From: Pseudomonas sp. LS-2
GTDB lineage: Bacteria; Pseudomonadota; Gammaproteobacteria; Pseudomonadales; Pseudomonadaceae
NCBI RefSeq assembly: GCF_003605735.1
Contig: NZ_QXTJ01000003.1
Location: forward strand, 228,073-292,072
DNA length: 64,000 nt
Direction: 5' to 3'
Below the pieces are notes generated by a model. That model saw only the letters and a program-made list of their open reading frames with translations, was not told the origin of the DNA and made no database searches. The position numbers and the translations under genes are program-made. Positions 26,504-36,565 of this stretch are shown here, one piece after another (the first letter of the stretch is position 1; the number at the start of each line of letters is the position of its first letter).

Positions 26504-27943
26504 ATGTCTGTCGAATCCATTCGTTTGCCTGTGCATGACGAAGCGCCGGGCCCGCGAAGCGACCTTGAGACCCTCTTCGACCGGCAGCGACAGGCCTTCG
26601 CCGCGAACCCCATGCCCGTCTTGGGTCAGCGTCTGCAGTGGCTCGACAGTCTGCGTCAGGTACTCAGCGATGAACGCCAGAGCATCATCGAGGCGATCAG
26701 CGCCGATTTCAGTCATCGCAGCGCCGATGAAACGCTGCTGGCCGAATTGATGCCCAGCCTTCACAACATTCACTACGCGCGTCGTCATCTGAAAAACTGG
26801 ATGCGCCCTTCTCGGCGCAGCGTTGGCATGGCGTTTCAGCCTGCGTCTGCAAAGGTCGTTTATCAGCCGCTGGGTGTGGTGGGCGTGATCGTGCCGTGGA
26901 ACTACCCGCTTTATTTGGCGATAGGTCCTTTGGTGGGTGCCCTGGCGGCGGGTAACCGGGTGATGCTCAAACTCAGTGAGTCGACGCCCATGACGGGCGA
27001 GCTGCTCAAAACGCTGTTCGCAAGAGTCTTCCCCGAAGACCTGGTGACCGTAGTGCTGGGCGAAGCCGAGGTCGGAATGGCCTTTTCCACACTGCCCTTC
27101 GATCACTTGTTATTCACGGGCGCGACCAGTGTCGGTCGGCATGTGATGCGCGCTGCGGCGCAAAACCTGACGCCAGTCACTCTGGAGTTGGGCGGAAAGT
27201 CGCCTGCCATCGTGTCCAGCGACGTGCCTATCGACGATGCCGCCGAGCGCATCGCCTTCGGCAAGACGCTCAATGCCGGACAAACCTGCGTGGCCCCGGA
27301 CTACGTGTTGGTGCCGACGAGTCGCGTGGAAAGCTTCATCGAAGCCTACAAAAAGGCAGTGATCGGCTTTTATCCGACACTCGCCGACAATCCGGACTAC
27401 ACCGCCATCATCAACCCTCGACATGTGGCGCGTCTGCACCACTATCTGGTCGATGCGACCGGCAAAGGCGCCCGGGTCATTTCGCTGTATGACCACAGCC
27501 AAGGGCGGCGCATGCCTTTCAGCCTCTTGCTGGATGTCCGGGACGACATGCTGGTGATGCAGGACGAAATCTTTGGCCCACTGTTGCCGGTCGTCCCTTA
27601 TGAGCGGATCGAGCAGGCGTTCGACTACATAAACCAACGTCCCCGTCCTCTGGCGCTGTATTACTTCGGCTACAACAAAGCCGAGCAGCAACGCGTGCTG
27701 GAGCAGACGCATTCCGGCGGCGTCTGCCTGAACGACACCTTGCTGCATGTCGCTCAGGACGACATGCCTTTCGGCGGCATCGGCCCTTCAGGAATGGGGC
27801 AGTACCACGGCCACGAAGGGTTTCTCACGTTCAGCAAAGCTAAAGGCGTGTTCATCAAACAACGCTTCAACGCCGCGCGCTTGATCTACCCACCGTATGG
27901 CAAAGCGATTCAAAAACTGATCTATCGGATGTTTATACGATGA
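26504..27943 (+). CDS. laoC: Aldehyde dehydrogenase, LaoC-like (coniferyl aldehyde dehydrogenase family)
   Basis: NAD(P)-dependent aldehyde dehydrogenase, 479 aa. The general base is Glu228 (TLELGGKSP) and the nucleophile is Cys262 (NAGQTCVAPDYV). The cofactor loop is FTGATSVG (about 204-211), and VIVPWNYPLYLAIGP is the conserved N-terminal block. Its sequence class is the one often named coniferyl aldehyde dehydrogenase. Beside a GMC alcohol dehydrogenase and the small LaoB-type protein it should oxidise long-chain aldehydes to fatty acids, as LaoC does in P. aeruginosa. It overlaps laoB by ATGA. Confidence 0.85.
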   Translation: MSVESIRLPVHDEAPGPRSDLETLFDRQRQAFAANPMPVLGQRLQWLDSLRQVLSDERQSIIEAISADFSHRSADETLLAELMPSLHNIHYARRHLKNWMRPSRRSVGMAFQPASAKVVYQPLGVVGVIVPWNYPLYLAIGPLVGALAAGNRVMLKLSESTPMTGELLKTLFARVFPEDLVTVVLGEAEVGMAFSTLPFDHLLFTGATSVGRHVMRAAAQNLTPVTLELGGKSPAIVSSDVPIDDAAERIAFGKTLNAGQTCVAPDYVLVPTSRVESFIEAYKKAVIGFYPTLADNPDYTAIINPRHVARLHHYLVDATGKGARVISLYDHSQGRRMPFSLLLDVRDDMLVMQDEIFGPLLPVVPYERIEQAFDYINQRPRPLALYYFGYNKAEQQRVLEQTHSGGVCLNDTLLHVAQDDMPFGGIGPSGMGQYHGHEGFLTFSKAKGVFIKQRFNAARLIYPPYGKAIQKLIYRMFIR

Positions 27944-28476
27944 GTGCAGCGACGACCGGACTTTCCCGGCGCGGCGTTCTCAAGTTTGGGCTCGGGGCGA
28001 CTGCGTTTCTGTCCACAGCAGGCGTCACGGCGAGTCTCAGCGGATGCTCCAGCAGTACTGCTGCGCCCGGCTTCAGCGTTTTGCGATCCAGCGATCTGCC
28101 TTTTCTGCGCGCCGCCATTCCCGTGATGCTGGACGGAGCACTGAGCGCAATCGCTGTTTCGACCGCCATCGAACAAACCCTGCAAAGCCTCGATCATGGC
28201 CTGGCTCGGCTGTCTTCTGAAATGCTCAAACTGACTCGACAACTGTTCGACGTACTGGCGATGGGGATGACTCGCGGGCCGTTGACAGGCATTTGGGGCA
28301 GCTGGGAAAACGCTGATGCCGAGCAGATCCGGCACTTTCTCACGCGATGGGAAAACAGCTCATTGAACCTGCTGCGCCAAGGCCACAGCTCGCTGCTGCA
28401 ACTGGTGCTCATGGCATGGTATGGCCGGTCAGAGTCCTGGGCACATTGTGGCTATCCGGGCCCGCCAAAAGTCTGA
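27940..28476 (+). CDS. laoB: LaoB-like small protein with twin-arginine signal
   Basis: Protein of 178 aa whose N-terminus carries a Tat motif, SRRGVLK (about 9-15), followed by a hydrophobic region and a lipobox-like SLSGC with Cys36. It could therefore be exported folded and perhaps lipidated. The mature part is helical, with no recognised catalytic motif. It lies between the aldehyde and alcohol dehydrogenase genes, overlapping the first. In P. aeruginosa, LaoB is required with LaoA for long-chain alcohol oxidation. A role as targeting or accessory subunit for LaoA is inferred. Confidence 0.78.
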   Translation: MSAATTGLSRRGVLKFGLGATAFLSTAGVTASLSGCSSSTAAPGFSVLRSSDLPFLRAAIPVMLDGALSAIAVSTAIEQTLQSLDHGLARLSSEMLKLTRQLFDVLAMGMTRGPLTGIWGSWENADAEQIRHFLTRWENSSLNLLRQGHSSLLQLVLMAWYGRSESWAHCGYPGPPKV

Positions 28477-28512
28477 TCGCACACCACAAAACAATAAAAA
28501 GATCGAGGTTCT

Positions 28513-30105
28513 ATGCCTGTTCCCGACACGTTCCGCGAAGGACTCGCTCGCGGCTGGAAAACCCATGATGGCTCACGACTTGAGCATGATCTGACACTGG
28601 AAGCGGACGTCGCGATCATCGGCAGCGGCGCAGGAGGTGGCACGACAGCCGAGATTCTCAGCGCTGCCGGCCTCAAGGTGCTGATCATTGAAGAAGGCCC
28701 GCTGAAAACCAGTTCGGACTTCACACTGCTGGAAGATCAGGCTTACTCCACGCTGTATCAGGAAGGCATCGGCCGGATGAGCAAGGACGGCGCGATCACC
28801 ATCCTGCAAGGTCGGGCAGTCGGCGGGACTACGTTGGTCAACTGGACCTCGAGCTTTCGCACCCCCGATCCGACCCTGGAACACTGGGCCAAAGAGCACG
28901 GCGTCAAAGGCCACAGTCCGGTCGAGATGGCGCCCTGGTTTGCGAAGATGGAGCAGCGTCTGGGTGTAGCGCCGTGGATCATGCCGCCCAATGCCAACAA
29001 CGATGTGATCCGACAAGGCTGCGAAAGACTCGATTACAGCTGGCACGTGATTCCGCGCAACGTGCGTGGCTGCTGGAACCTTGGCTATTGCGGGATGGGC
29101 TGCCCGACCAACGCCAAGCAATCGATGCTGGTCACGACGATTCCTGCGACCCTTGAGAATGGCGGCGAATTGCTCTACCTCACTCGCGCTGATCGCCTGA
29201 TCATCCAGAACGATAAGGTGCTGGGTGTGGACTGCGTGGCCATGGACGAACGCTGCGTGGCGCCAACGGGGCGCAAAGTCACCGTCAGAGCGCGCCATAC
29301 GGTGCTTGCCGGCGGCGGTATCAACAGTCCGGCTTTGCTGATGCGCTCCAGGGCTGCGGACCCTCAAGGGCGTGTGGGGAAACGGACGTTTCTGCATCTG
29401 GTGACGTTTTCTGCCGCGCTGTTCGACCAGATCATCAATCCGTTTTATGGGGCGCCGCAGTCGATCTACTCCGATCATTTCCAGTGGCGCGACGGCGTGA
29501 CGGGGCCCATGGCCTACAAGCTCGAAGTGCCGCCGTTACAACCTTCCCTGACCAGCACATTGCTTGGCGGCTACGGTACAAAAAACGCTGAACGCATGGC
29601 GCAACTGCCCCATACCCACATGATGCTGGCGCTGCTGCGGGACGGCTTTCATCCCGACAGCCCTGGCGGTCAAGTGGAGCTGCGAAGCGACGACACGCCG
29701 GTGCTCGACTATCAGGTTTCACCTTACGCCTGGGATGGGGTGCGCCGCGCACTGCACAGCATGGCTGAAATCCAGTTCGCGGGCGGTGCCAAGGCCTTGA
29801 TGCCACTGCATGCCGATGCGGATTACGTGAAAACACTCGCTCAGGCCCGGTCATTGATCGACAGCCTCAATCTGGAAATCTTTCGGACCCGCCTGGGCAG
29901 TGCGCACGTGATGGGAGGCTGTGCGATGGGAGAGGATTCAAGAGTCGCGGTTGTCGACAGTCTGGGTCGCCATCATCAGTTGGAGAACCTGTCGATTCAT
30001 GACGGATCGCTTTTCCCCACCAGCATTGGCGCCAACCCGCAGTTGTCGGTGTATGGCCTGACCGCGCAACTGGCGACGGCCCTGGCAGACCGGTTGAAGG
30101 GTTGA
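28513..30105 (+). CDS. laoA: GMC oxidoreductase, LaoA-like long-chain alcohol dehydrogenase
   Basis: FAD-dependent glucose-methanol-choline family oxidoreductase, 530 aa. The dinucleotide motif AIIGSGAGGGTTAE is at about 35-48, and GRAVGGTTLVNW (about 98-110) is a GMC signature. A second signature, GGGINSPALLMRS, is near residue 264. The C-terminal SAHVMGGCAMG and GANPQLSVYGL blocks include the active-site His region. It has no signal peptide of its own, so membrane or periplasmic placement would depend on the LaoB-type partner. It ends 74 bases before coaD, as in P. aeruginosa. Confidence 0.85.
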   Translation: MPVPDTFREGLARGWKTHDGSRLEHDLTLEADVAIIGSGAGGGTTAEILSAAGLKVLIIEEGPLKTSSDFTLLEDQAYSTLYQEGIGRMSKDGAITILQGRAVGGTTLVNWTSSFRTPDPTLEHWAKEHGVKGHSPVEMAPWFAKMEQRLGVAPWIMPPNANNDVIRQGCERLDYSWHVIPRNVRGCWNLGYCGMGCPTNAKQSMLVTTIPATLENGGELLYLTRADRLIIQNDKVLGVDCVAMDERCVAPTGRKVTVRARHTVLAGGGINSPALLMRSRAADPQGRVGKRTFLHLVTFSAALFDQIINPFYGAPQSIYSDHFQWRDGVTGPMAYKLEVPPLQPSLTSTLLGGYGTKNAERMAQLPHTHMMLALLRDGFHPDSPGGQVELRSDDTPVLDYQVSPYAWDGVRRALHSMAEIQFAGGAKALMPLHADADYVKTLAQARSLIDSLNLEIFRTRLGSAHVMGGCAMGEDSRVAVVDSLGRHHQLENLSIHDGSLFPTSIGANPQLSVYGLTAQLATALADRLKG

Positions 30106-30113
30106 CCGCCTGA

Positions 30114-30659
<546 letters not shown>

Positions 30660-30708
30660 TCCGTCGAATCGGTTCCTTGCGTCATGTGCAGGTGCATATC
30701 GAGCGCCG

Positions 30709-30736
30709 ATGCGGCACAATTCGCCGCATTAGTTTT
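30709..30736 (+). terminator. Probable terminator between coaD and ferredoxin
   Basis: Perfect 7-bp stem ATGCGGC-ACAATTC-GCCGCAT followed by TAGTTTT, 50 bases after the coaD stop. The short T run makes it a weak candidate. Confidence 0.5.
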
Positions 30737-30738
30737 GA

Positions 30739-31023
<285 letters not shown>

Positions 31024-31101
31024 CCGAGGCAGATCCTGTCGGCATCCGCGCTTTCGCCGAAGACACTGGCTGTAATGCCCGTTGACCTGAGCGAGATACG
31101 C

Positions 31102-32844
31102 ATGACATCGAAGCTGGCGCGAATAACCTTTTCATTCGGCGCATTGTTATTACTATGCGCCCTCTCGGCTCAAGCCAGTCCGGATCACCCTGATCAGGCC
31201 GCCATTGCCAGCCCCAATCCCATGGCGACAGCCGCCGGTCGGGAAATTCTCGTCGACGGCGGGAACGCTTTCGACGCCGCCGTTGCCATCAGCGCAACCC
31301 TTGCCGTGGTCGAGCCCTATGGTTCGGGACTGGGCGGGGGCGGCTTCTTTCTCATGCGCCAGGCGGGTGAGCCTGTGCAGTATCGGTTCCTCGATGCACG
31401 GGAAAAAGCACCGCTGAAGTCCAGATCCAGGATGTTTTATCGCAATGGCGTCGCACAGCCCGACCTGTCCCTGAACGGCCCACTCGCCGCGGCCATTCCC
31501 GGCTTGCCTGCGGCGCTGGTCGAACTCGCCGAACGCTACGGGCGTTTGCCACTGAGCATCTCCATGGCGCCCGCCATTCGCATTGCCTACCGAGGTTTCA
31601 AGGTTGACGAGATATACCGCGAACGCGCCAACTGGCGCCTTTTCGCACTGAGGGCCAACAAGGAAAGCGCGCGGCTGTTTCTGCGCAACAACGACGTACC
31701 GGCCTTGGGCGAAGTGATTACCCAGCCGGAACTGGCTCAGACGCTGGATCGCCTCGCCGACAAAGGCCGCGCCGGGTTCTACAGCGGCTTGACGGCTCAG
31801 GCCATGGTCAGCGGAGTTCGGGTTGCAGGCGGGATCTGGAACTACCATGATTTCGAAGAATATGACGTCATCAGTCGCACCCCGTTGCGCTTCCAATTGG
31901 CAGACCAGCGAGAATTGATCAGCGCCCCCCCACCCTCCGCTGGCGGAATCGCACTCGCGCAAAGCCTGTTCATGCTGCAGCAACTGCCGTGGCGTGACTC
32001 TGACAAAGTGCAACGCGCCCACTATGTTGTGGAGGTCTTGCGTCGGGCTTACCGGGACAGAATGTTATTCGGCGATCCGGACTTCGTGCCCAATCCGATC
32101 GCGCAGGTGCTGTCGCCCGATTACCTGCTGAATTTGTCGACCAGCATCAATCCTCACCGCGCAACACCCAATAACATCCTGCCGCCGGCACCGCGCTGGC
32201 GTGAAGGCGACAACACCAGCCACTTCAGCGTGCTCGACAACGAGGGCAATGCCGTCGCCGGGACACTGTCACTGAATCTGCCGTTCGGCTCGGCATTCAC
32301 CGTCCCCGGCACAGGCGTCATCCTCAATGATGAGATGGACGACTTCGCGGTCGATCCTAACGGCAGCAACACATACGGGCTGGTGGGCAGTCAGGCGAAT
32401 ATTATCGAGCCAGGCAAGCGCCCGCTGTCGAGCATGAGTCCAAGCTTCATCGAAAGCCCCCAGTCCTTCACCGCGTTCGGGACCCCGGGGGGTAGCCGGA
32501 TTCCCAGCGTCGTTCTGCTGTCGATGCTGCAATATCTGGACGATAAACCCATTGCCGACTGGGCTTCGGCAGCCCGCTACCATCATCAGTACATTCCCGA
32601 CGTGATGGAGTACGAACCCGGCGCCTTTACGACCGAGGAACTGAATGACCTGCAAGAGCGTGGTTATCGCGTTAAAGAAACGAAAAGGGATTTCGGTAAC
32701 CAGCAAGTGCTGCTGTGGCGTAAGAACAACGCCAGTGTCGAGGCCGCAAGCGACCCTCGAGGGGTAGGGGTTTCAGCGACGTTCAGGCCCAATGCGCCGC
32801 TGAATCTGGTGCGCAGGTGTGCCGATCAGTCTTGCTTGCCGTAG
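31102..32844 (+). CDS. ggt: Gamma-glutamyltransferase (periplasmic)
   Basis: N-terminal nucleophile hydrolase that transfers or hydrolyses the gamma-glutamyl group of glutathione and related peptides in the periplasm. The 580 aa precursor has a signal peptide (about 1-25, LSAQA-SP). Autocleavage should occur before Thr372 in [11 protein letters not shown], giving large and small subunits. [12 protein letters not shown] and [13 protein letters not shown] are family blocks. I chose the ATG at 31102, which puts the signal peptide at the N-terminus. Its 3' end overlaps the convergent small membrane-protein gene by 19 bases. Confidence 0.94.
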   Translation: MTSKLARITFSFGALLLLCALSAQASPDHPDQAAIASPNPMATAAGREILVDGGNAFDAAVAISATLAVVEPYGSGLGGGGFFLMRQAGEPVQYRFLDAREKAPLKSRSRMFYRNGVAQPDLSLNGPLAAAIPGLPAALVELAERYGRLPLSISMAPAIRIAYRGFKVDEIYRERANWRLFALRANKESARLFLRNNDVPALGEVITQPELAQTLDRLADKGRAGFYSGLTAQAMVSGVRVAGGIWNYHDFEEYDVISRTPLRFQLADQRELISAPPPSAGGIALAQSLFMLQQLPWRDSDKVQRAHYVVEVLRRAYRDRMLFGDPDFVPNPIAQVLSPDYLLNLSTSINPHRATPNNILPPAPRWREGDNTSHFSVLDNEGNAVAGTLSLNLPFGSAFTVPGTGVILNDEMDDFAVDPNGSNTYGLVGSQANIIEPGKRPLSSMSPSFIESPQSFTAFGTPGGSRIPSVVLLSMLQYLDDKPIADWASAARYHHQYIPDVMEYEPGAFTTEELNDLQERGYRVKETKRDFGNQQVLLWRKNNASVEAASDPRGVGVSATFRPNAPLNLVRRCADQSCLP

Positions 32845-33164
32845 CCATCGCCCGTGCAGCCAAGGCAGCGCACGAATGCTGCCTTGCCGGGATCCACTAC
32901 CAACGCCTTACCCGTACGTCCGATGCCACCTCCGGTCGCGGTAAACGGAAGTGCGATGACGAACAGGCCTGCGCCGATGATAGTCGCTGCAATCAGCAGC
33001 GGACGCGCGATCAGCAGGTCGCCGATCATCGCGTATGCAGGCGGATTCTGAATCTGATAGACCGGATCGCCACTGCCCGAAGCCTCGGTCTGTGCCGTGG
33101 CTGGCGTTATCTGCAAGCCGAGAAACAAAGCCAGGGTGGCAGCGAGAATACGAAACGGGCTCAT
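32826..33164 (-). CDS. Small membrane protein with signal sequence, function unknown
   Basis: Protein of 112 aa with a signal-like N-terminus ([18 protein letters not shown], cleavage near ATAQ-TE) and one internal hydrophobic helix (about 54-76, [21 protein letters not shown]), then a segment with [18 protein letters not shown]. Similar small proteins in Pseudomonas are often labelled multidrug transporter without basis. I choose 33164 as the start because the longer frame adds only eight residues before the signal. The stop lies inside the last codons of ggt, a tail-to-tail overlap. Confidence 0.75.
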   Translation of the reverse strand: MSPFRILAATLALFLGLQITPATAQTEASGSGDPVYQIQNPPAYAMIGDLLIARPLLIAATIIGAGLFVIALPFTATGGGIGRTGKALVVDPGKAAFVRCLGCTGDGYGKQD

Positions 33165-33263
33165 GGCGTGATCCTTCAGGCACAGCAAGAAAAGTGATGT
33201 TGCTCACTATAAACAGGGATTGAGGTTACGCAAGGAGATGTCTGTTTCATTCGCGACACAGCC

Positions 33264-33325
33264 GCTGTAGCAGCAACGGTGGCGAACGTGTCGCCCTCAC
33301 CGCCGTCAAGCCGTGCGGCTGCAGG
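33264..33325. repeat. Degenerate REP palindrome (family A)
   Basis: CGCTGTAGCAGCAACGGTGG with a weak inverted match CGTCAAGCCGTGCGGCTGCA; it fills the space between the small membrane-protein gene and the 3' end of mutM. Confidence 0.5.
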
Positions 33326-33357
33326 CCAACGGCGACAGCTAAGTTATTGCTCGCGCG

Positions 33358-34170
33358 CTACTTCTGACACTTGGGGCAATAAACACTCGCCCGCTGCCCC
33401 AGCTTGACCTCACGCAGCGTCGTGCCGCAGACCTTGCACGGCTGCTCCCCACGACCATAGGCGAACAATTCCTGCTGGAAATAACCCGGCTGACCGTCGC
33501 CGCCGATGAAATCGCGCAACGTCGTACCACCGCGCTCGATGGCGGCAGCCAGAATGCGTTTGATCTCGATTGCCAGCTTCACATATCGGGCCTTGGAGAT
33601 GCTTCTGGCCTCACGGCGCGGATCGATACCCGCCGCAAACAGCGCCTCGGTCGCATAAATATTGCCCACACCCACGACCACCGCGTTGTCCATGATGAAC
33701 GGTTTGACCGCCATCGAACGCCCCCGCGACAGCTCATACAGGCGCAGCCCGTCGAACAGATCGGTCAGCGGTTCAGGCCCAAGACGGATGAGCAGCTCAT
33801 GGTTGTGCGGATCGAGGCTCCACAACATCGCGCCGAAACGTCGCGGATCGGTATAGCGCAGCGCAAGTCCGGACTCCAGCTCGATGTCCACATGTTCGTG
33901 CTTGAGCGCCGGCAAGCCCGCCTCCACCAACCGCAGATTGCCAGACATGCCCAGATGACTGATCAAGGTACCCACCTCGGCCTGAATCAGCAGGTATTTG
34001 GCGCGCCGCTCCACCACCACGATCTTCTGCCCGGACAGGCGAATGTCCAGGTCTTCAGGAATCGGCCAACGCAGTCGCCGGTCGCGGACAATGACGCGGC
34101 TCACGCGCTGCCCTTCCAGATGAGGCGCAATGCCCCGACGGGTGGTTTCGACTTCAGGTAATTCAGGCAT
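33358..34170 (-). CDS. mutM: Formamidopyrimidine-DNA glycosylase (Fpg/MutM)
   Basis: Bifunctional base-excision repair enzyme that removes 8-oxoguanine and formamidopyrimidines and cuts the abasic site. The 270 aa protein starts [10 protein letters not shown]; after removal of Met, Pro1 is the catalytic Schiff-base residue and Glu2 assists. The helix-two-turn-helix region includes [12 protein letters not shown] with the conserved Asn. The C-terminal zinc finger (CKVCGTT ... CPKCQK, last 26 residues) has all four cysteines. It lies 39 bases downstream of the HDOD gene. Confidence 0.98.
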   Translation of the reverse strand: MPELPEVETTRRGIAPHLEGQRVSRVIVRDRRLRWPIPEDLDIRLSGQKIVVVERRAKYLLIQAEVGTLISHLGMSGNLRLVEAGLPALKHEHVDIELESGLALRYTDPRRFGAMLWSLDPHNHELLIRLGPEPLTDLFDGLRLYELSRGRSMAVKPFIMDNAVVVGVGNIYATEALFAAGIDPRREARSISKARYVKLAIEIKRILAAAIERGGTTLRDFIGGDGQPGYFQQELFAYGRGEQPCKVCGTTLREVKLGQRASVYCPKCQK

Positions 34171-34209
34171 GAGGCAGCTCGATGGCGAGTAGAACGCAAG
34201 CGCGCTGGA

Positions 34210-35076
34210 TCAGTGCGCGCTCAATTCTCGAATACTTTCTTTGAGGTTTTCGAAGTCATAGTCGGACAACCCGACATAGTCGAGGATCAGATGACCGATG
34301 CTGTTCCACTCATGGTCAACGGTCTGATTGCCCAGCACGCGGTGGGACGAGCATATGTGTTCGGCCATTTTCAGCGTCGCCAGCAGGTTTTTCAGCGGGG
34401 CGTTGCGGCCCGACTCATCCTGGAAGATCGCCAGCGCGTTATGGTGGTTGGCAATGGCGTTGCTGACATGTTCGGGCAAGCGCCAGGACTTGGCAGTGAA
34501 ATAGCCGACAACCGCGTGGTTCGTGTTAAGAACGCGGTTTTCAGTATCCACTACCCGGCATTCCGGCCCGGCTTTGGCGTACGCCTCTTCCAGTACGTTC
34601 ATGTATTCAGGAAAGCGCTTGAGCATCAGCGGCACGCCGCAGTCGTGGAACAGGCCCAAGGCGTAGGATTCATCGACTGTCTGCGAGCCAAGTCGCTTGG
34701 CCAGCGTCAGACTGGTCATTGCCACGTCTTGGGCGGTGTCCCAGAAGCGATTGAGCACCACGATGGTTTCGTCGCTCATCTCGCCCTTGATCGACTGCGC
34801 GTTGATCAGGTTGATGACCGAACGACTGCCCAGCAGATTCACCGCGCGCTGAATGGAAGCAATCTTGTTCGTCAAACCGTAGTGCGCCGAATTGACGATT
34901 TTCAGCAAGGCGCCGGACAACCCTGGATCCTGCGCGATCAACCGGGCGATCACACCCAGATCAGGGTCGGGCATGTACTGCTCCATCTGCAAATCCACCA
35001 TGATTTGCGGCTGGGGCGGAACACTGATGCCTTGCAACGCCTGCTGGATCTGCTCGGAAGTAAGCTCTTGGGACAT
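34210..35076 (-). CDS. HDOD domain protein
   Basis: Cytoplasmic protein of 288 aa with an HDOD domain (about 14-215), a relative of HD phosphohydrolases that has lost the metal ligands. The core DPGLSGALLKIVNSAHYGLTNKI and SIQRAVNLLGSRSVINLI blocks are typical. YALGLFHDCG keeps only a partial HD-like motif. Such proteins act in signalling (for example GSMR- or chemotaxis-linked regulators), but no partner domain is present here. It is co-directional with mutM and divergent from the rlmI-like gene. Confidence 0.88.
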   Translation of the reverse strand: MSQELTSEQIQQALQGISVPPQPQIMVDLQMEQYMPDPDLGVIARLIAQDPGLSGALLKIVNSAHYGLTNKIASIQRAVNLLGSRSVINLINAQSIKGEMSDETIVVLNRFWDTAQDVAMTSLTLAKRLGSQTVDESYALGLFHDCGVPLMLKRFPEYMNVLEEAYAKAGPECRVVDTENRVLNTNHAVVGYFTAKSWRLPEHVSNAIANHHNALAIFQDESGRNAPLKNLLATLKMAEHICSSHRVLGNQTVDHEWNSIGHLILDYVGLSDYDFENLKESIRELSAH

Positions 35077-35212
35077 AAGTACACACTCAAGGTCAGGGGG
35101 CGATTCTAACCTTTACCGCCCATGCTTCGACAACCGTAGAAGCACTCATCGGATCCGACCGACCGCCAGCCGGTTAATTCACCTGAACACGCCCGCAGGC
35201 AGGAAGCCGCGC

Positions 35213-35218
35213 TATAAT
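35213..35218 (+). promoter_or_regulatory. -10 element for the RlmI-like gene
   Basis: Perfect TATAAT ending 26 bases before the ATG at 35245; no convincing -35 box at 16-18 bases, so only the -10 is called. Confidence 0.4.
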
Positions 35219-35244
35219 CCCGCTCTTTTTTCCGGAGCGACGTC

Positions 35245-36441
35245 ATGTCCCTGCCTAGCTTGCGCCTCAAGCCCAACGCCGACCGACGCCTGCGCGCCGG
35301 TCACCTGTGGATCTACAGCAACGAAATCGACGTTGCCGCCACCCCACTCAACGGCTTCGCTCCAGGCGCTCAAGCGATTCTCGAAGCGGCGGGCGGCAAG
35401 CCGCTGGGCATTGTCGCAATGAGTCCCAACAACCTGATCTGCGCACGTCTGCTGTCCCGCGACGTCAAGCTGCCGCTGGACAAATCCCTGCTGGTGCATC
35501 GCCTCAACGTCTGCCTGTCGCTGCGTGAACGCCTGTTCGACAAGCCGTTCTACCGCCTCGTCTACGGCGACTCCGATCTGCTGCCCGGCCTGGTCGTCGA
35601 TCGTTTCGGCGACATTCTGGTGGTGCAACTGGCCTCCGCGACCATGGAACAGCACAAAGACGACGTGCTGGCGGCATTGATTCAAGTGATCAAGCCAAGC
35701 GGCATTCTGCTCAAGAACGACTCCGCAGCGCGTGATGCCGAAGGTCTGACCCGCTACGTCGAAACCGCATTCGGCCTGGTGCCGGAGTGGGTTGCGCTGG
35801 AAGAGAACGGCGTGAAGTTCGAAGCGCCGGTGATGGAAGGCCAGAAAACCGGCTGGTTCTACGACCACCGCATGAACCGTGCGCGCCTGGCACCGTACGT
35901 CAAGGGCAAGCGCGTGCTGGACCTGTTCAGCTACATCGGCGGCTGGGGCGTGCAGGCCGGTGCGTTCGGTGCAAGCGAAGTGTTCTGCGTCGATGCCTCG
36001 GGCTTTGCACTGGATGGCGTCGAGCGTAATGCGGGGCTCAACGGCTTTGCCGAAAAAGTCACCTGCATCGAAGGTGATGTATTCGAGGCGCTGAAAGAAT
36101 TGAAGGCCGCTGAAGAACGCTTCGACGTGATCGTCGCCGACCCGCCTGCATTCATCAAACGCAAGAAAGACCTGAAAAACGGCGAAGGTGCCTACCGCCG
36201 CCTGAACGAACAGGCCATGCGTCTGCTCAGCAAGGACGGCATTCTGGTCAGTGCATCCTGCTCGATGCACCTGCCCGAAGACGACCTGCAGAACATCCTG
36301 CTCACCAGCGCCCGGCATCTGGACCGCAACATCCAGCTGCTGGAACGCGGCGGCCAGGGCCCGGATCACCCGGTACACCCGGCGATTCCGGAAACCCGTT
36401 ACATCAAGAGCATTACCTGCCGGTTGTTGCCCAATAGCTGA
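35245..36441 (+). CDS. rlmI: 23S rRNA cytosine-5 methyltransferase family (RlmI-like)
   Basis: Class I SAM-dependent RNA methyltransferase of 398 aa. An N-terminal PUA domain (about 1-75, RLKPNADRRLRAGHLWIYSNEI) is followed by an EEHEE linker domain and the Rossmann domain. VLDLFSYIGGWGVQAGAFGA is the SAM loop, VIVADPPAFIKRKKD is motif IV, and the catalytic Cys is in LVSASCSMHL. RlmI makes m5C1962 in 23S rRNA in E. coli; I infer the same target. A terminator-like REPIN follows the gene. Confidence 0.92.
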   Translation: MSLPSLRLKPNADRRLRAGHLWIYSNEIDVAATPLNGFAPGAQAILEAAGGKPLGIVAMSPNNLICARLLSRDVKLPLDKSLLVHRLNVCLSLRERLFDKPFYRLVYGDSDLLPGLVVDRFGDILVVQLASATMEQHKDDVLAALIQVIKPSGILLKNDSAARDAEGLTRYVETAFGLVPEWVALEENGVKFEAPVMEGQKTGWFYDHRMNRARLAPYVKGKRVLDLFSYIGGWGVQAGAFGASEVFCVDASGFALDGVERNAGLNGFAEKVTCIEGDVFEALKELKAAEERFDVIVADPPAFIKRKKDLKNGEGAYRRLNEQAMRLLSKDGILVSASCSMHLPEDDLQNILLTSARHLDRNIQLLERGGQGPDHPVHPAIPETRYIKSITCRLLPNS

Positions 36442-36466
36442 TTCGGTAGCGCCTGCAATGACGCCA

Positions 36467-36546
36467 TTGCGGGCAAGCTGGCTCTTACAGTTGACCCGAT
36501 TTCCCTGTGTGAACTCGGTCAACTGTAGGAGCGCGCTTGCCCGCGA
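36467..36546. repeat. REPIN-like pair (family B)
   Basis: ATTGCGGGCAAGCTGGCTCT on one side and TAGGAGCGCGCTTGCCCGCG on the other, about 40 bases apart, between the convergent rlmI-like and mgtE-like genes. Confidence 0.8.
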
Positions 36547-36565
36547 ATATGTTAAACCGGCGTCC

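Noticed and set aside
35212..36522. 436-codon open frame on the minus strand over the RlmI-like gene
   Set aside because: It mirrors a GC-rich real gene, has no recognisable domain and would overlap rlmI completely; the plus-strand protein has clear PUA and methyltransferase motifs.
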